A stretch of 9,428 nt of DNA from CAYUTA01 sp964447605 (GTDB lineage Bacteria; Bacillota; Clostridia; Christensenellales; CAG-138): the NCBI GenBank assembly GCA_964447605.1, contig CAYUTA010000078.1:1-9428 (forward strand). Reading direction: 5' to 3'. Positions 6,022-9,428 of the stretch are shown piece after piece. Below the pieces are notes generated by a model. That model did no database searches and was not told the DNA's origin. It saw nothing but the letters and a program-made list of their open reading frames with translations. A program made the position numbers and the translations under genes. Position 1 is the stretch's first letter, and each line of letters begins with the position of its first letter.

Positions 6022-6681
6022 TTGAGATATTTATTTTTTATTCTTTATCTGCTTGACGTTGCCCTGCATATGTATGCGTGTACGCCACCGGAAAAGCATC
6101 CGTTGCGGCGCATAAGCAAGTGTCTGTTAATGCCGCTGCTGATCGGCTGGTATTTTTTTACGGCGGCAGAGCCATCCGTCATTGTGATGCTTGCGCTGTT
6201 TTTTGGTTTCCTTGGCGACGTATTCCTCATTGCGCCGGAAAAGAGCTGGTTGTTTGTTTCCGGATTGGTTGCATTTGCCGTTGGACACGTATGCTATATC
6301 GCCGCGTTGTTGCGCCGGATCCATACGCTTCCGCAAATCTGGATCATCCTGGCGGCGGCCGTGCTCTATGCCGTGGGCATCGCGGGGATGCTGTATACGC
6401 TTTGGCCGCGTCTGCCCAAAAACATGTTCCTGCCCTGCCTGGTCTATATGGGAATCATCAGCTTTATGAGCATGTGCGCGCTGTTCTTTGCGCTGGACCT
6501 CCGCACGCCCGCCGCATGGGCCGCCTTTGCGGGTTCGCTGCTGTTTCTTGTAAGCGACAGCGTGCTGTCCGTCGTAACGTTTAAAAAACGGATTCCCTAT
6601 CGATACGTCGTTGTCATGTCCACCTATATTCTTGCGCAAACGCTTCTGATCGTTTCGCTTACGATTGCGGGAGGCAGCTAA
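6022..6681 (+). CDS. YhhN/TMEM86-family membrane protein (lysoplasmalogenase family)
   Basis: This polytopic membrane protein belongs to the YhhN family. Characterised members hydrolyse the vinyl-ether bond of lysoplasmalogens to give an aldehyde and a glycerophospho-base. The likely start is the TTG at 6022, because GGAG (6009-6012) lies 9 nt upstream. A TTG at 6007 is also in frame but would use that same ribosome site as coding sequence. From 6022 the product has 219 residues and about eight hydrophobic segments. Family landmarks are visible: SKCLLMPLLIGWY near residue 33, FGFLGDVFLI near 63 with the conserved Gly-Asp, GLVAFAVGHVCYIAAL near 82, FLVSDSVLSV near 175 with the conserved Ser-Asp, and STYILAQ near 200. 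Some anaerobic Clostridia make plasmalogens, so the activity is plausible here but unproven. rmuC starts 1 base after the stop. Confidence 0.82.
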   Translation: MRYLFFILYLLDVALHMYACTPPEKHPLRRISKCLLMPLLIGWYFFTAAEPSVIVMLALFFGFLGDVFLIAPEKSWLFVSGLVAFAVGHVCYIAALLRRIHTLPQIWIILAAAVLYAVGIAGMLYTLWPRLPKNMFLPCLVYMGIISFMSMCALFFALDLRTPAAWAAFAGSLLFLVSDSVLSVVTFKKRIPYRYVVVMSTYILAQTLLIVSLTIAGGS

Positions 6682-6682
6682 C

Positions 6683-7954
6683 ATGGAAACGTTACTCCTT
6701 ATCATCTGCTGCGGCACGCTTCTATGCAGCATTGCAACGATTGGAATCGTCCTTTCCATGCGCCGCTCGCTGCGCGAAAATATGGAGGACATGCTGAATC
6801 GCTCCCAGTCGCAGCTGCGGCAGGAGCTCAGCGCCAATATGCAGTCCACCGTCGGCGCATTCGGCCGGATGATTGTAGAGAACCAGCAGGCTTCATCTTC
6901 CCAGCTTGAAACGCGGTTTAAAACCTTTGAACTCGGCAATGAGCAGAAGCTGGAAGCCATCCGCCAGACCATGGAGCGCCGGCTGTTCCAGCTACAGACG
7001 GAGAACAACCAGCGGTTGGATGAGATGCGTCAGATCGTCGATGAAAAGCTGCAAAAAACCTTGGAAACCAAGATGACGCAGTCGTTTCAATTGGTTAATG
7101 CAAGGCTCGAGCAGGTATATAAAGGGCTCGGGGAAATGCAGACGCTTGCCGCAGGCGTCGGCGATTTGAAAAAAGTGCTGTCCAATGTGAAAACGCGCGG
7201 CATCCTTGGCGAAATTCAGCTTGGCGCGATTCTGGAGGAAATCCTTTCACCTGAACAATACGATACCAACGTCGCCACGCGCCCGGGCAGTAAGGAGCGC
7301 GTTGAGTATGCCGTCAAGCTGCCGACCGAGGACGGCCTGCACGTATATTTGCCCATCGACAGCAAATTCCCCGGCGACCTGTACGGCAACCTGCAGGACG
7401 CTTACGAATCCGCGTCCGCCGAGACGGTCAATCTGGCGGTTGCCGCGCTGACCGCGCAGATTAAAAAAGAAGCCCGGGATATTCGCGATAAATACATCGA
7501 TCCGCCCAACACCACCGATTTTGCCATTCTGTTTCTGCCGTTCGAGGGATTGTACGCCGAGGCGGTCAACCGCGGGCTGGTGGAGGAATTGCAGCGGACA
7601 TACCGCGTCAATATCGCAGGACCTTCCACAATGGCCGCGTTGCTCAACAGCTTGCAAATGGGGTTCCGCACCTTTGCCATTCAAAAGCGCAGCGGCGAGG
7701 TCTGGCGCGTGCTGGGCGCGGTCAAAACCGAATTTGAAAAATTCGGCGGTATTTTACAAAGCTCGCAGAAGCGGTTGCTGCAGGTTAACGATGAGCTCGA
7801 TCAGCTGATAGGCACGCGCACGCGCAGCATCGTCCGCAAACTGCGCAGCGTTGAGCAGCTTGACGACCAGACCGCCGTGCAGCTGCTTGGGACAGTCGAT
7901 TTGGCGGAGGATTATGCCAGGCCGGATTTGTCCGGTTCCAACGGCGATGCGTAG
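6683..7954 (+). CDS. rmuC: DNA recombination protein RmuC
   Basis: RmuC-family proteins limit recombination and rearrangement at inverted repeats. They are predicted nucleases with a PD-(D/E)XK-like core, though direct biochemistry is sparse. The ATG at 6683 has GGGAGG (6669-6674) 8 nt upstream, inside the end of the preceding gene. The 423-residue product has an N-terminal membrane anchor (residues about 3-26) and a long polar, Gln/Glu/Arg-rich coiled coil (about 30-150) with repeated heptad-like hydrophobics. The RmuC domain begins at RGILGE (172-177). It contains PIDSKFP from residue 224, with Asp226 and Lys228 matching the DxK core, and later FLPFEGLYAEAV and GPSTMAALLNSLQMGF segments. 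A coiled-coil tail closes it. Length and layout are typical. The 3' end overlaps birA by 8 bases. Confidence 0.93.
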   Translation: METLLLIICCGTLLCSIATIGIVLSMRRSLRENMEDMLNRSQSQLRQELSANMQSTVGAFGRMIVENQQASSSQLETRFKTFELGNEQKLEAIRQTMERRLFQLQTENNQRLDEMRQIVDEKLQKTLETKMTQSFQLVNARLEQVYKGLGEMQTLAAGVGDLKKVLSNVKTRGILGEIQLGAILEEILSPEQYDTNVATRPGSKERVEYAVKLPTEDGLHVYLPIDSKFPGDLYGNLQDAYESASAETVNLAVAALTAQIKKEARDIRDKYIDPPNTTDFAILFLPFEGLYAEAVNRGLVEELQRTYRVNIAGPSTMAALLNSLQMGFRTFAIQKRSGEVWRVLGAVKTEFEKFGGILQSSQKRLLQVNDELDQLIGTRTRSIVRKLRSVEQLDDQTAVQLLGTVDLAEDYARPDLSGSNGDA

Positions 7955-8756
7955 CGGTTGCGATTCCTGCTTTGCCCCGGGCGTCATCCGCGCGCATCTG
8001 GCAAATGCGCCGGTTATGCCGGACGTTTATGTATATGATACGGCGGACTCAACCAACGCGCAGGCAAAGCGGCTGATCGCCGCAGGCGCGCAGACGCCGC
8101 TGCTTATCGTCGCCAATGAGCAGACCGCCGGACGCGGCCGGCTGGGCCGGAGCTTCTACTCCCCTGCGGACACCGGCGTGTACATGACGCTTGCCCTGCG
8201 CGTTGAACCCGCCCCTTTGGATGTGCTGCGGATCACAACCGTTGCGGCCGTCGCCGTTGTTTGCGCAATCGAGGCGCTGACGGATGAACGGCCGCAAATC
8301 AAGTGGGTCAACGATGTTTGCCTTCATGGAAAGAAGCTGTGCGGCATCCTTGCCGAGGCGGTTACGGATGCCGCGGCCGGGAAGATTACGCATGTCCTCG
8401 TCGGAATCGGCATCAATGTGTCCACCGAGAACTTTCCCGGCGAATTGGCCGGCGTGGCCGCCTCGCTGCATACGCCCGGACTGTCGCGTGCAAGGCTCAT
8501 TGCCGCCGTTGCCGGGCATTTGTTAAGCTGGAGCAGGCATCCGGCGTCACGCGCCTATATGGATTGTTACCGCGCACACTCGATGGTCATTGGGCAGAAT
8601 ATCCGCTATTGCCGGCCGGCCGGCGCGGTTATCCGCGCAAAAGCTCTCGACGTTGACGACGAGGGCGGGTTGATCGTGCGGCATGCGGATGGTTCGCAGG
8701 CCGTTCTTCGTACGGGCGAGGTTACGTTGCGCCTTGATCCGGCCCCCGCAGGCTGA
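7947..8756 (+). CDS. birA: Biotin--[acetyl-CoA-carboxylase] ligase, single-domain (no HTH)
   Basis: This enzyme activates biotin with ATP to biotinyl-AMP and transfers it to a lysine of biotin-dependent carboxylases. The 269-residue product has the catalytic core and C-terminal cap but no N-terminal winged helix, so it cannot act as a BirA-type repressor. Visible motifs are DSTN (34-37), the biotinyl-AMP loop GRGRLGR (62-68), KWVND (120-124), GKKLCGIL (129-136, with Lys131 at the catalytic lysine position), VGIGINV, and a C-terminal GEVTLR. KWVND replaces the textbook KWPND, which I believe occurs in related Firmicutes. The ATG at 7947 overlaps the rmuC stop by 8 bases and keeps the usual IRAHL helix before the core, but it has no good ribosome site. 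Re-initiation after rmuC is likely. An in-frame ATG at 8016 is the alternative. The 3' end overlaps convergent bioY by 35 bases. Confidence 0.9.
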   Translation: MRSGCDSCFAPGVIRAHLANAPVMPDVYVYDTADSTNAQAKRLIAAGAQTPLLIVANEQTAGRGRLGRSFYSPADTGVYMTLALRVEPAPLDVLRITTVAAVAVVCAIEALTDERPQIKWVNDVCLHGKKLCGILAEAVTDAAAGKITHVLVGIGINVSTENFPGELAGVAASLHTPGLSRARLIAAVAGHLLSWSRHPASRAYMDCYRAHSMVIGQNIRYCRPAGAVIRAKALDVDDEGGLIVRHADGSQAVLRTGEVTLRLDPAPAG

Positions 8757-9294
8757 ACCGTTTGAACAGCCGCTTTGTAAGCAGCGCGGCGAGCGCAATC
8801 TTTGCCATATCTGGCAAAATGAACGGAAATACGCACCATGACAGCGCCGTAAACACGCCGATGGCACTTTTCGTTCTAGTATACACGCCAACAAACCACG
8901 CCGTGCCGAACGCGTAGCACAGGACGAGCCCGGCCAGCATGGCGGAAAGCATCACCGGCATGCATCGGCCAAACCGGTCCATGATCAGGCCCGAAACAAA
9001 TACCGCGGCAGCAAAGCCCAGAATGTAGCCGCCCGTTGTGCCGAGCAGCACGCCTGCCCCGCCGGTAAAGTTGCTGAACACGGGCAGTCCGAGCGCGCCA
9101 AGGAGGATGTACACGCAAACGGCAATTACGCCGCGCTTCCATCCAAGCAGGCCGGCGGCTGCAAAAACCGCAAAGGATTGCAGCGTGAACGGCACTGTAA
9201 ACGGGATGGCAATCCAGGCGCAAACGGCAAGCAGCGCAACAAACAGCGCGATATAGGCGAGGCTGCGGATGGACGACAGGTTCCTATCTTTCAC
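8722..9294 (-). CDS. bioY: Biotin transporter BioY (ECF transporter S component)
   Basis: BioY is the membrane substrate-binding subunit for biotin uptake, working alone or with an ECF ATPase/EcfT module encoded elsewhere. The 190-residue product has about six membrane helices. Its hallmark stretch is around residues 70-95: GLPVFSNFTGGAG, then LLGTTGGYILGF (GPTGGY is the common form; here Pro is replaced by Thr). Near the end is FILPDMAKIALAALL, matching the conserved Asp-x-x-Lys helix. The GTG at 9294 is chosen because its bases overlap the TGA of an upstream reading frame (GTGA, 9291-9294), a typical coupling arrangement. It also puts the first hydrophobic helix at the usual distance. A TTG at 9306 would add four residues. 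Its 3' end runs 35 bases into birA on the other strand. Confidence 0.88.
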   Translation of the reverse strand: MKDRNLSSIRSLAYIALFVALLAVCAWIAIPFTVPFTLQSFAVFAAAGLLGWKRGVIAVCVYILLGALGLPVFSNFTGGAGVLLGTTGGYILGFAAAVFVSGLIMDRFGRCMPVMLSAMLAGLVLCYAFGTAWFVGVYTRTKSAIGVFTALSWCVFPFILPDMAKIALAALLTKRLFKRFSLRGPDQGAT

Positions 9295-9428
9295 GGCGCT
9301 TCCCAACCGTTTCCCTGTTGCGCTTCTTTTGCGCCGGCATCGGCGGCGCCGAACTGCCCCATCAGGCGGCCAAGCAACGGATTCCTGCTCAGGCTTGCAA
9401 ATTGTGGAGATTGCGGCGTCAGCTTGTC
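9291..9428 (-). CDS. C-terminal end of an unidentified protein upstream of bioY (partial)
   Basis: Reading the minus strand from the window edge, one frame stays open for 45 codons and ends in TGA at 9293-9291. The ending overlaps the bioY GTG by four bases. The peptide is hydrophilic and Gln/Gly/Ala-rich, contains a short NPLLGRLMGQFG segment, and ends in GWEAP. Codons favour G or C in third position, as in the neighbours. The start and main domain lie outside the window, so I cannot name the family. The short open length alone would be weak evidence; the GTGA junction is the main support. Confidence 0.5.
   Translation of the reverse strand, partial: DKLTPQSPQFASLSRNPLLGRLMGQFGAADAGAKEAQQGNGWEAP

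Noticed and set aside
5982..6056. A 24-codon upstream frame (MAEYMNSDFG...) overlapping the start of the YhhN-family gene
   Set aside because: There is no ribosome site before its ATG, and its overlap with the gene start is best explained by chance.
8751..8771. GGCTG/CAGCC stem at the birA-bioY junction as a bidirectional terminator
   Set aside because: Only 5 bp with an 11-nt loop and no T run on either side. Too weak to call.

Overview
This window looks like chromosome of a GC-rich member of the Bacillota, most likely an anaerobic Clostridia lineage. The assignment rests on strong AGGAGG-type ribosome sites, a lipoprotein-anchored BMP-family uptake system, a BioY/ECF biotin transporter subunit, and a small BirA without a DNA-binding domain. 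It is an inference; no 16S or marker gene is present. I see no mobile element, CRISPR array, rRNA or tRNA, and no clear evidence of a novel multi-gene system.

Region 1 (1-5112) is a complete nucleoside-type ABC import operon. A near-consensus promoter (72-100) and a leader of about 140 nt precede a BMP-family lipoprotein (247-1311). Two hairpins follow (1331-1360 and 1382-1416). Then come two branched-chain/nucleoside-type permeases (1471-2565, 2570-3496) and a double-domain ATPase (3508-5043), closed by a possible terminator (5082-5112). The lipoprotein would capture the substrate outside the membrane, the two permeases would form the channel, and the ATPase would drive import. The substrate is probably a nucleoside or related purine compound, but the sequence does not prove it.

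Region 2 (5113-5927) holds a small DUF805 membrane protein with its own consensus promoter. It is followed by about 410 bases without a convincing gene. That gap contains inverted repeats, a near-duplicated hairpin block and a strong intrinsic terminator (5870-5899), then an extended -10 promoter (5919-5927).

Region 3 (6022-8756) is a tight three-gene run: a YhhN/TMEM86-family membrane protein (lysoplasmalogenase family, TTG start), rmuC, and birA. The first two genes are 1 base apart and the last two overlap by 8 bases.

Region 4 (8722-9428, minus strand) carries bioY, convergent with birA and overlapping it by 35 bases at the 3' ends. bioY is apparently translationally coupled, through a GTGA overlap, to the end of an unidentified gene that runs off the window. 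Together birA and bioY give uptake and attachment of biotin, which suggests a biotin-salvaging organism.
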